Below, piece by piece: positions 33,701 through 40,606 of a DNA stretch of 64,000 bases. A program made the position numbers and the translations under genes. The notes beneath the pieces were generated by a model, which was not told where the DNA came from, made no database searches, and saw only the letters and a list, made by a program, of their open reading frames with translations. How positions within the stretch are numbered: position 1 is the stretch's first letter; the number at the start of each line of letters is the position of its first letter. Source of the DNA: Zelopaecilomyces penicillatus (Eukaryota > Ascomycota > Sordariomycetes > Hypocreales > Pseudodiploosporaceae); NCBI GenBank assembly GCA_005765155.1, contig VCCP01000001.1:1240001-1304000 (forward strand), in the 5' to 3' direction.

Positions 33701-36057
33701 AGATGGTCTTGCGTAGTTTCTTGACCTGAACTGAGTAGCTTCTTTGAGACAACAATGCTAGTACGAACGCCTGGGTACATAGCCAATGTTGACTCAATCT
33801 CTCCGGGCTCAATGCGTATTCCACGCAGTTTGATCTGAAAATCTGCGCGGCCCAAATACTCCACCTGGCCGCTCGGCAACCAGCGTGCCAGATCTCCCGT
33901 CTTGTACATCAGTCCATTGACGCCTCTTGCCTTTTCCCCTTCTGTCTGATACGGGTTGTGCAAGAATTTCTCTTTCGTCAGCTTCTCTCGGTTCATGTAT
34001 CCACGCGAGATCCCCAGACCTCCAATGTGGAGCTCTCCAGTAACCCCAAGAGGAACTCGTTTAAGGTTTGAATCCAAGATGTAGCACTTTACATTGCGTA
34101 CTGGCCGACCCAGGCTCATGTCCTTGCGTTCTGAAGTAGGCTCAAAGATATTGAGTGCGGTGACAAAGGCCGACTCCGTGAAACCATACTCGTTGAAAAT
34201 GCGGTTCTTGAAACGTCGCCGTAGCGCGGTATATCGAGCATCTGTGAGATTCTCTCCAACCAAAATCATGCGCTTAAGAGATGGGCAGGTTGTGAAGTCA
34301 TATTCTTGTAGAACAGATGCAGTTCCATTAAGATAGCTGACTCTATGCTTCTGGATAAATGGAAGCAGAGTGTTGGGGTCCAGTTTCTCTTCGTCGCTGA
34401 TAATGGCGAGGCGATTACCAGTAGTCAACGCCATGAGCATTTGCCGGACAAAGGGCTCAAACACATAAGCGGAGAATAGCATAATGACCTCATCATCTTG
34501 GCCGGCCACACCATACCGCGATGAGAGATCGGTGATGCTGTTGACCACACTTGTGTGTTCTTTGTAGATCCCCTTGGGAAAGCCCGTTGTCCCGGAGGTA
34601 TAAGTGACGTAGGCAAGTTGCTTACTGGTGAGTTGGAGATGGACGAGATTGCGCGTTGTCTTGGCTGATCGCTGCTCTGCCAATAACTCCATGAGTGGTT
34701 CTAACTGAATAATTCGGATTTCTCGATCTCCTGCAATCTCATTTCGTAGCCGATGTACGTGCCTCTGACTCGCAATGATGATACGAACCTGCGTATCATC
34801 CAGCACAAACTTCACACGGTCGTCGGGATAAAGCGGATCAATGGGCACAGATGCAGCACCAGATTTCCAGATTCCAATAATCGTCGCAATCATGGTTTCA
34901 CTCTTGTCAAGAAACAAACCAACAAACTGTTCAGGCTGGATACCTTCTGAGCAGAGGTAATAAGCCAGACTGTTGGCTTGTTCGTTCAGCTCCTTGTAGG
35001 TGACATGTTTCTCTCCAAAGATGATGGCAACCTGGCTTTCACACCTTGCTGCCGCATCTTCAAATAAATGATGCAGTCGCTTTTCTCGCGGATAATCACC
35101 ATCAGTATTGTTCCACTGGTCCATTTGAGCAATCTGCTCGGAGGGGAGGAGCTCAATATCTCCAACCAGCCTAGTGGGTTCTGTCACCGCGGAGAGTAAA
35201 GTGCGCAGAGCACTCAAAAAGCTATCCACGACCATGTTGTTGAAGAGATTTGATGCATACTCCATAGTCAGCCGCCATTGGGTTTCTTTGAGGCTGACTT
35301 GTAGAATAAGAGGGAAGTTCGGTATAGGCGCCTCATTCGCAACGTCGTCAAATACGACAACAAGATCAACGAGTTCCGACTTGACAAGATCACTCGTGTC
35401 AATGATTGCCTCATCAATCTGTTCCTCGGTGTCTAGGAAGTCATTCGTTGCTCCAATAGCTTGGTCTACTGATTGACCTTCGCGGTTGTTGTGGTTGACA
35501 ACTGTGGGAAACACTGTCCATGACGGTGTTGCTGAGTGTTTTGGTGATTGTGAAGTGAACGATGCCGTGACTGTGTGGGACCCGTTGCCAAATCCTTTCA
35601 GCATCTGATGTACAGCGAATAGTACTATTGACTCTGATGACAACTGCCTTTCGGCGCCATTGTTTCTCACAGCCTGGATGAGTTCGTCTGAGATAGTAAT
35701 GGCTCGCTGCTCCATGGCCAGTACTGTCTCGCCTATTCCCGTTGATGCCAGCTGGTACTTCATAGGCTCTCTGCTCAAGCCGCTCAGATCACATCGCTCT
35801 GGGATGGCTTGAACGGCTTCTTTCCACTGGCTCAGCACCGTAGAAGACATCAAGCAGCTAGCACCGGGTGCCATAATGTTTGTAGAGGCAGCATCATTGT
35901 GAATGTCGAGCTTTCTATTGCTGCTGTGTAGTGTCTCATCAACGACATCTATAGTGCCGTTTTTCCAGGCAACTGCATTCTCCTGATGTAAAGAGACTCT
36001 AGATGTCTGTGGAGAATGGGGCATTTTGTCTAATTGATGTGAAGGACAAGATGTCAA
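24745..36057 (-). CDS. pcbAB: ACV synthetase, delta-(L-alpha-aminoadipyl)-L-cysteinyl-D-valine synthetase (three-module NRPS)
   Basis: A single uninterrupted 3,770-codon frame has the length of fungal ACV synthetases. Order with approximate residues: A1 (SGTTGFPKG 487), T1 (LGGHS 887), C (HHSILDG 1092), A2 (SGTTGRPKG 1578), T2 (LGGDS 1973), C (HHSAFDA 2168), A3 (SGTTGKPKG 2655), T3 (LGGDS 3050), epimerase (HHLIVDT 3242), thioesterase (GWSFGG 3622; HF near the C-terminus). Reading the substrate-pocket positions gives E-P-R-N-I-V-E-F-V for A1, D-H-E-S-D-V-G-I-T for A2 and D-F-E-S-T-A-A-V-Y for A3. These are the known fungal ACVS codes for alpha-aminoadipate, cysteine and valine. It makes LLD-ACV, the substrate of the divergent neighbour pcbC. 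The first ATG (36057) and one 11 codons later are both possible starts. All visible catalytic motifs are intact. Confidence 0.97.
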   Translation of the reverse strand: MTSCPSHQLDKMPHSPQTSRVSLHQENAVAWKNGTIDVVDETLHSSNRKLDIHNDAASTNIMAPGASCLMSSTVLSQWKEAVQAIPERCDLSGLSREPMKYQLASTGIGETVLAMEQRAITISDELIQAVRNNGAERQLSSESIVLFAVHQMLKGFGNGSHTVTASFTSQSPKHSATPSWTVFPTVVNHNNREGQSVDQAIGATNDFLDTEEQIDEAIIDTSDLVKSELVDLVVVFDDVANEAPIPNFPLILQVSLKETQWRLTMEYASNLFNNMVVDSFLSALRTLLSAVTEPTRLVGDIELLPSEQIAQMDQWNNTDGDYPREKRLHHLFEDAAARCESQVAIIFGEKHVTYKELNEQANSLAYYLCSEGIQPEQFVGLFLDKSETMIATIIGIWKSGAASVPIDPLYPDDRVKFVLDDTQVRIIIASQRHVHRLRNEIAGDREIRIIQLEPLMELLAEQRSAKTTRNLVHLQLTSKQLAYVTYTSGTTGFPKGIYKEHTSVVNSITDLSSRYGVAGQDDEVIMLFSAYVFEPFVRQMLMALTTGNRLAIISDEEKLDPNTLLPFIQKHRVSYLNGTASVLQEYDFTTCPSLKRMILVGENLTDARYTALRRRFKNRIFNEYGFTESAFVTALNIFEPTSERKDMSLGRPVRNVKCYILDSNLKRVPLGVTGELHIGGLGISRGYMNREKLTKEKFLHNPYQTEGEKARGVNGLMYKTGDLARWLPSGQVEYLGRADFQIKLRGIRIEPGEIESTLAMYPGVRTSIVVSKKLLSSGQETTQDHLVGYFVCDENKLSENDLLAFLETKLPRYMIPTRLVQLPQIPVTINGKADLRALPTVEVAVSSSSSGSAERRDEMDTTLAKIWGDVLGVSAQSIGLEQNFFRLGGHSITCIQLIARVRQQLGRGIGLEEVFQTRTLQAMADLLRRREQDSQPRADGDAEVGDCLSSDEAANYHAEASYLANSLQQGFVYHSLKTQQSDAYIMQSMLYYETALHEDVYRSAWETVQKQHPALRLRFSWEAEVLQLVDSQSNLDWRALDWSDTKDEAEQKRLFEQIQQKDCTETYNLNVSSLIRLYFIKRSDNRYWCLFSCHHSILDGWSLPLLFEYVHEAYLDLSQGENLPIKENLAYLHSQRYLQNHRDDHLDFWAKQIDMIEERCDMNALLNEASRYKVPLANYDQIQEQRQQTIHLPWDDSMTNLREECSSKGITLHSMLQLVWHLVLHSYGGGSHTVTGTTISGRNLPVAGIERALGLFINTLPLVIDHNLYQKKTAIEAIELVQSQVNAMNSRGNVELGRLSKDDLKHGLFDTLFVLENYPNLDTSNRSMQQEKLKYTIEGGIEKLSYPLAVIAKEHGDDGYSFTLCYASELFTDDTIKVLLQTVRDTFQNIARNMNAPICDIEYLSTEHVRLLDQWNDTQNEFPGGTLHAVFESEAQQKPDKTAVVYENRRLTYRELNSRANALAYHLLSKVSIRPNDLVALVLDKSEHMITDILAVWKTGGAYVPIDPGYPDDRIKYILEDTRALAVIADEKYLERLRELTEDSLLLIPSDLATKLPPSHVHPVSSCTPTDLAYTMYTSGTTGRPKGVMVEHHGVVNLAASMADIFGLRKTDDEVILSFSNYVFDHFVEQMTDALLNGQTLLILNDEMRGDKERLYRYIETNRVTYLSGTPSVISTYEFTRFQDHLRRIDCVGEAFSEPVFDKIRETFPGLVINGYGPTEVSITTHKRLYLFPERRTDKSIGCQVANSTSYVLNDEMKRVPIGAVGELYLGGDGVARGYHNRPDLTAERFPVNPFQNEQEKREGRNSRLYKTGDLVRWIQTPDGRGEIEYLGRNDFQVKIRGQRIELGEIEAVLSSYPEIVKSVVLAKDRPSDGQKYLVGYYVSPGSLSPKAIRRFMQTRLPEYMVPSRLVPIAKFPVTVSGKLDTKALPIPEETVDDDVVPPRTEVERILTGIWAKLLEIPAESISIYSDFFSLGGDSLRSTKLSFAASQALGVTVSVSSLFRHPTIEALAHWIVGGSVDLQEIPPLQGGALVDIPVSPAQERLLFIYEFDGGSDVYNIAMQVKLDSAVCLKALEQAFRDVLSRHEALRTLMSRCHENSRHCQRILDADSAQKLFSFDVLQVASEVELHKFMRKSTQHVFSLDHELPLQVNLYQLSGEDASCYASLVYHHSAFDAWSWDVFQRDLEAYYAVYVGQQSTVNLPTLRVQYKEYSVEHRKTLSSDRYDSLTNFWSSKLAGLESLYLATDRPRPSQFDYLGNDVQLLIDPEMTEKLKDLAKSEGTSLYTVMISAYCFLLNIYTNQNDISIGVPVAHRTHPEFESVIGFFVNLLPLRVNVSQPTVREFIGAVQKELVDAQIHQDMPFQDIIKLLHVEHDSSRHPLVQTVFNWETEASWNGKDEKRPLFQDYSSSSPMPSVAKFDLNATVKDSGKSLSVNFNYSTSLFDGKTIQGFLTTYQHLLQKMVSNSADSSLAQLSVTKTAIGEYRPESPISEPTSPGSRDSLSEMFEHQAAVASDRIALTDGKRNITYHDLNVQANQLAWWMMTCEKIQADDRIALMLDKSIETIVAILAVWKVGAAYVPLDPGYPDQRVRFILQDTSARMILTSSKYLANVKSMSGVHSIAIDAHDISSGLRSQSADNLALSVQRPSNLAYVIFTSGTTGKPKGVLVEQKSVARLRDALVERYFGNSNGSHAVLFLSNYVFDFSVEQLVLSILSGNKLVIPPEEGLTHESFYQIADTEELSYISGTPSVLQQVQLCRLQHLRMITAAGEEFLNSQYENMRAQFKGPINNAYGITETTVYNLVTTFGPEDPFTKALRDELPGSHVYVLNDRLQRVPINAIGELYLSGDCVTRGYLNQEALTSERFIPKPFCAHGETGLGQNERLYKTGDLVCYRGPHQLEYLGRSDQQVKLRGFRIELSEVTDALSSIVGIKEAAVIPRYEGNNSATKTITGLIGYYTLDDGISLTTSEINESLSACIPSFMIPGQLNCLEGSLPVTVNGKLDTNKLTAIEDHQHTERYCAPRNSLEVKLCQLWASLLGMDHCGIDDDLFALGGDSISSLRLVGDIYRQLGCKVTVKDVFLHRTVRALHDNILAHDKDHTLLPPLRADQSLVEGDAPLLPIQEWFLSKPLDRRGYWNHCFTIRTPALDVKILQNAVESLQKRHDVLRMRIRKQENGHVQTFPRDCASVDVQELNIADFKDQEDMMKLLSDSQSEFDIERGPMFTVVYLHGYQDGSARIWFLLHHLIVDTVSWNIILSDLQTLYRGGDVGMKSSSVQQWAHAVNQYSMPSAEKSYWDSLREKTSQNIQSPPPCTGSMVWREEKLSKEETTSLLQQCCARLGVGMHDILLMAVGSALQSLMGNAPTVVTVEGHGREESIDPSLDVSRTVGWFTSMYPFEIPRVEDVIQGVVDVKESVHQIPNNGVGYGASYGYTQGSLPKVSVNYLGRLDQIQSRQGDWTLAIGEDELPHGLVTSPEDTGKSSSSVDITFSVADGQLSIQISSLWGSSTTQEMLGNIQTTLSKLAKTVCNSDFQPPPSMEVEDEYTPFFAFEGGARQGRPLFLLPPGEGGAESYFNNIVQGLPRRNLVVFNNHYRHSKSLCTFEELSDYYLSLIHSIQPEGPYDLLGWSFGGILALEIAQRLTNNGERIGTMALIDPYFDIPSASKAIGETEGRILDPIYHVYHPEPAKFKAVETHTDRVMLFKASKTNDRHGNNLQRKLYEWYAGCPLNNLDTYVTREAIQVVPMKGTHFTWVHDSEQVRSMCALLDEFPK

Positions 36058-36175
36058 GTGTATGGGTGAGGAATCATGCAGTGAAATGGCCGTTGAGCCG
36101 TTAACTAGGTAGCCAGACGTATGCTCTCGACTGCCCCCAGAGGTACTTTATTATATACATACACACACTTATCTA

Positions 36176-36189
36176 TGTATACGTATACA
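36176..36189. repeat. 14-bp perfect palindrome in an alternating TA/CA tract
   Basis: TGTATACGTATACA is its own reverse complement and lies about 120 bp upstream of the pcbAB start. It sits inside an alternating purine-pyrimidine microsatellite (about 36152-36202). It could be a site for a dimeric regulator or only a by-product of the microsatellite. Confidence 0.6.
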
Positions 36190-37206
36190 CACATATATAT
36201 ATCGAATCAACAAAATACTGTCCTAGCGAAAACAAATCACCCTGAATCGTTCTCCTTTCAGCCCGCTTGCTCCAAAATAGCCTGGATCGGCCCCTCGGCT
36301 GTTGAAGCGCCACGAAATCCGTATGTGGCAGGTGGGGGAGCATCAACGCCGACCGCCCGGCCCCACACCAGTGCAGTGCCGCCGCCCCAGCGTTGAAATC
36401 TACAGGGGGCCGGGGGAGCTACAGCCGGTCTACGGGGGACTAGCGCCTATACAGTAGCTGTAGTAAGCTGCATTTACAGGGCTGTTAGTGGTGTGCCACA
36501 GCTGCCATGTGTGAAAAACAGCAGTTGAACTAGTAGGCTGTACCAATATGCCATCACTCCGAATGCCCTGTTCTGTATGCGAGTGCGGATAAGATTGGGG
36601 GCTGATATCAAAAAATTACTAGCTATTGCTAGCTATTTCTAAGAATCCATTCTTTGATAATGCTAGTGATTGCTATTTATTGCTGGTGAACAAGATCAAA
36701 CTGATGTATAGATGGAGAGGAATCTTGCTTCTTTAGATGGCTAATCTCATCACAATGCCTCTCGAGTAATCTAGCTGTGTTTGAAGAACTAAACACGAAA
36801 TTGCTTAAGCTGCTCACTACTAGTTTCACTCATCAAGACCTATGGACATGGAAACAAGGCAATGACCATCTTGCTCTATGTCATTACTATTGCTCTTGAC
36901 TAATAACCTTCAACGATGTCACTCAGAAATAGACTATTCCATTGCCAAGATATAGAAGGGTCAGCATGCTTTGGCCCCTTTTCATATCTCTTCCCCCCCC
37001 CTCCCCCCCTTGTTCACCACCATCATCTACTATGTACACATCCCAATACACCCCATGTCGAAAATCCAAACGATGTTGGTGTGGGCGCATAAGCTGGTGG
37101 AACCATCATCCCTGGCCATTCCCCCGCATGAGGGGACATACCCACACAAGTTTACTTGCATTCAGCAATGAAGCTGGGGAAACAGTTGTGGCTAATATGC
37201 GATTGA

Positions 37207-37215
37207 TATATTTAA
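37207..37215 (+). promoter_or_regulatory. TATA-like element of pcbC
   Basis: TATATTTAA lies about 205 bp before the pcbC ATG and is followed by CT-rich sequence, the usual arrangement around fungal transcription starts. Confidence 0.4.
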
Positions 37216-37321
37216 CCCACTTGAGCTAGGAGGCTTCATTCACGGTACATTTTCTTCCTGTCCTCTGTATCTTTTCCTGTCCGCCTGCTCAAGCTGTATA
37301 CACATCTCCATCATCAGTTTG

Positions 37322-37349
37322 CATTGCTCATTGCTCATTGCTCATTGCT
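37322..37349. repeat. Tandem heptamer (CATTGCT)x4 in the pcbC leader
   Basis: Four exact CATTGCT copies are followed by CATT, 68-96 bp upstream of the pcbC start codon. The tract is probably transcribed as part of the 5' leader. Confidence 0.85.
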
Positions 37350-37417
37350 CATTTTCTCAACTGCCACCGTCATATCTTGAAAGAAAGGAAGGAAGGAAAA
37401 CCTCTAGCCACATAATC

Positions 37418-38422
37418 ATGGGCTCCAAGCCAGTCGCCAATGTTCCTCGGATCGATGTGTCTGCTCTGTACGGAGACGATGCTGAGAAGAAGCAACAGGT
37501 AGCCAAAGCCATTGATGCTGCCTCCCGCGATACCGGGTTCTTCTACGCTGTCAACCATGGCATTGACCTGGATTGGCTCTCTGAGGAGACCAAGAAGTTC
37601 CACATGGCCATCACGGACGAAGAGAAATGGCAGCTCGCCATCCGCGCGTACAATAAAGAGCATGATACCCAGATCCGGAGTGGCTACTATCTATCCGTCC
37701 CAGGCAAAAAAGCAGTCGAGTCGTTTTGCTACCTGAATCCATCATTCACCCCAGATCACCCACGCATCACAACCCCAACGCCTATGCACGAGGTGAACGT
37801 CTGGCCCGAGGAGGAGAAACATCCAGGCTTCCGCGCCTTTGCTGAGAAATATTACCGCGACGTTGCCGGACTCTCAACAGCTCTTCTACGCGGCTACGCC
37901 CTCGCACTAGACAAGAGCGAAGACTTCTTCGCGCGCCACTTCCGCACCGACGATACCCTCTCCTCCGTCGTCCTGATCCGATACCCTTACATCGAAGACT
38001 ACCCCGCGCCCGCCATCAAAACCGCCGACGACGGCACAAAACTCAGCTTCGAGTGGCACGAAGACGTCTCCCTCATCACCGTGCTGTACCAGTCAGACGT
38101 GCAGAACCTCCAGGTCCAGACCCCGCAAGGCTGGCTGGACATTGAGGCCGACGACTCGGGCTACCTGGTCAACTGCGGCAGCTACATGGCCCACGTCACC
38201 AACAACTACTACCCTGCGCCCATCCACCGCGTGAAATGGATCAACGCTGAGCGCCAGTCTCTACCCTTCTTTGTCAACCTGGGGTGGGAAGACACGGTGG
38301 TCCCTTGGAACCCTGCGCAGGCTGGTGCGACATCGACGACTTCCGACAAGAAGAGCATGTCCTATGGTGAATACTTGCAGGGTGGATTGTCCGGGCTGAT
38401 CAAGAAGAACGGACAAACCTAA
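37418..38422 (+). CDS. pcbC: Isopenicillin N synthase
   Basis: The frame is intronless, 334 residues, starting MGSKPVANVPRIDVSALYG. The frame is open 33 codons further upstream, but that part is leader sequence including the CATTGCT repeat, and the family starts at MGS. Non-haem Fe(II) ligands are visible: His and Asp in EWHEDVSL, and the distal His in PIHRVKW. The substrate-carboxylate R-x-S motif is in ERQSLPFF, and the Arg in QIRSGYY matches the ACV-binding arginine. The C-terminus (KKNGQT) has the Gln near the end that coordinates iron in the resting enzyme. It oxidatively closes LLD-ACV to isopenicillin N using one O2, in the cytosol. It is transcribed divergently from pcbAB and convergently with cefD2. 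Length and motifs are normal and no lesion is seen. Confidence 0.97.
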   Translation: MGSKPVANVPRIDVSALYGDDAEKKQQVAKAIDAASRDTGFFYAVNHGIDLDWLSEETKKFHMAITDEEKWQLAIRAYNKEHDTQIRSGYYLSVPGKKAVESFCYLNPSFTPDHPRITTPTPMHEVNVWPEEEKHPGFRAFAEKYYRDVAGLSTALLRGYALALDKSEDFFARHFRTDDTLSSVVLIRYPYIEDYPAPAIKTADDGTKLSFEWHEDVSLITVLYQSDVQNLQVQTPQGWLDIEADDSGYLVNCGSYMAHVTNNYYPAPIHRVKWINAERQSLPFFVNLGWEDTVVPWNPAQAGATSTTSDKKSMSYGEYLQGGLSGLIKKNGQT

Positions 38423-39412
38423 ATAGTAATGATATCTGGGAGCTGCATTAGGGGCGGGGGAACGGAAGATTTCAATGTCGATCAGGGCTCAGGCATCGTG
38501 TACTTGGGCCATATTCTCCCCATAGAATGCCACGCTTCTAATAAGCTTTCCTTGCTGGAATATTGCACAATTGTGTAGACCATAACAGATGTGCCTTGAC
38601 CACTTATCCTATTCCCAGATTGAAGTTTCGTGAATTTAACAAATTCAATCGTTGAACGCTCGTTTGGCCATTTTGGGATACTTCTCAGCTACCCTCATCC
38701 ATGCACATTCTCCAGGTAGTCGCCATGCTAGTATCTAACCGCGACTCACGTCATGCATGAAGTGAGCACTGACGCCAAAAACATCAGTCGACCACGCTTC
38801 TCTTCAATATTGATTGATGCAAGATTGAAAATATGTCAACTAGCTCAGGTGAGGAAACATAACATGGGCTGAACTGTTGAACGCTCAGCTTTGCCATCAT
38901 CCTAGTTGCAACTAATGCATAATGCCTCTTTTCAGGAATGAATGGGAAATGATCCCTACCACCACCCATGATGCATCTAGACCTAGCAATTATTGCACCA
39001 TGTTTCGCACAACAAAGATTTGCTGGATGGAAATCTAAAATTCCGCAGATGATGATTCAAGACTGAAGACTGTCTAGCTTCGAGTCCTTTGTGTTACTAG
39101 CATGATTGGGGGCCAAATACACATCATGATATGATCCTATGAAGAGCAGTTTCGTGAGTTTGTGCAACCAAATGCAGTGCACACTGCCAAGCGATCGGAG
39201 ATTCCAGTTTTCCGTCTTCTCTTTTTAGAGTTTCTAAAAAACTGTTAGTAGTTGGCCTTGTACGATTGCCTCTGCGGTGATACCGGATGCAGTGCATGAA
39301 TTCGCAAATCCGGGGTAATTGAATCTATACCCATATTCTTAGTCTAGGGTACGACAATAATCTGTTCACTCAAGATACATAAGCCACTCAAGTCATGTTA
39401 CTGCAAATGCAT
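38423..39412. other. Convergent intergenic region pcbC-cefD2
   Basis: About 1 kb of 3' flank for two converging genes, with no coding frame, repeat or RNA gene that I can support. Confidence 0.5.
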
Positions 39413-40606
39413 TCAGATTTTAGCTTTGGGGACCTCAACCAGTATTCCATCTGGACCCTCTGAGTAGTTGACTCCCTTCTCCCATTCCATCCATTGCTGT
39501 AGCGTCGCTTCTCCAGCATAACCCTTAGGGATCGTACCTCCAATCCAGCCTCCCTCTTCCGGAGGTATCTCCTTTCCTGGCGTTCCAAGCAGTTTGACCG
39601 GAAGCCTCTGCTCAAACCCGTCTTGTTCAAGCTCTGACTGCTCAAAAACAGGTGTCGCACAAGCATCCATCCCATCAAATAGCGACTCCCATTCCTTGCG
39701 CGTCTTTTGCGCAAACTTGTTTGCAAACAGATCTCGGAGCTCAGGCCAATTACCTTTATCATCTCGGGAAGGAAGGTCTGCGGCATTGAGTCCCAATTCG
39801 CGGATAAACACTTGGTAAAATTGTGGTTCAAGCGCACCGACAGCAAAATATTTTCCCTTATCCTTGGTCTCGTACGTTGTGTACCAAGGACACCCGCCGT
39901 CAAGATAATTCTCACCTCGAGGAGATCCCCAGAAGGGTGTTTTGGTAGTCAACCGTGGCATTGTGGCCAAGTACGATGAGCCATCCACCATGTTGGCTTC
40001 CACCACCTGACCTTTGCCCGTGGTCTGTCGAGCGATCCAAGCTAGAAGGATACCGAGAAAACACATCGCACCACCACCTGCAAAATCACCCAGAATGTTG
40101 GCCGGCGGATACGGATTACTATCGGCTGCTCCTAACATTGACAGGACACCAGAAACAGCAAGATAGTTGATGTCATGTCCAGCCATATCACGATACTTGC
40201 CATCGCGACGGAACCCGCTGAGTCGGGCAACAATGAGGCGTGGATTGCGCTTCAACAACACTTCAGTAGGCGATAGGCCCAGCCGTTCCAGAACACCCGG
40301 CCGGAAAGGATCGATGAAAACATCAACGCGGGAAAGAATAGAAAGCAGAACTGTTCTGGAAGAGGGTTCCTTTAGATCAATACAGATGGATGATTTGTGC
40401 CTTGCCAAAACATCCCCCTTGGGCGACCGAGGGCCATCAATTCGTAGCACAGAGGCGCCATAGTCGGCCAGCAGGAGACCACAGAAGGGGCCTATTTTGA
40501 TGTCAGACAACAAGGATAGGCTAAGTTATGGTAAATGGAGTTTGTACTAACCTGGAGCTAGTCCAGCAAGCTCCACGACGCGCAAGCCGGACAATGGATG
40601 CTGCAT
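39413..40606 (-). CDS. cefD2: Isopenicillinyl-CoA epimerase, CaiB/BaiF (alpha-methylacyl-CoA racemase) family, 2 exons
   Basis: The model is complement(join(39413..40491, 40552..40606)), 377 residues, close to the roughly 380 of Acremonium CefD2. The 55-bp first exon encodes MQHPLSGLRVVELAGLAPG and joins PFCGLLLADYGASVLRID, the family N-terminus. Catalytic positions of alpha-methylacyl-CoA racemase are present: His-Asp in GHDINYLA, Asp in NILGDFAGG, and Glu in WYTTYETKD. It should convert isopenicillinyl-CoA to penicillinyl-CoA by inverting the aminoadipyl side chain. The protein ends in A-K-I, a plausible variant PTS1, so action in peroxisomes is inferred. Identification as CefD2 rather than a general fatty-acid racemase rests on its place beside pcbC and cefD1. 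Confidence 0.88.

Larger units (their letters stand above)
36058..37417. promoter_or_regulatory. Divergent pcbAB-pcbC promoter region
   Basis: The 1.36-kb bidirectional gap is similar in size to those between acvA/pcbAB and ipnA/pcbC in other fungi (about 0.9-1.2 kb). CCAAT boxes, which bind the AnCF/PENR1 complex in Aspergillus nidulans, occur at 36543-36547 (+), 37043-37047 (+) and 36594-36598 (-). Candidate PacC sites (GCCARG) are at 36944-36949 (+) and 37111-37116 (-). A polypyrimidine tract lies around 36990-37010 and a CT-rich stretch around 37245-37290, upstream of pcbC. Such short motifs also occur by chance, so the individual sites are tentative. There are no ORFs of note. Confidence 0.7.
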
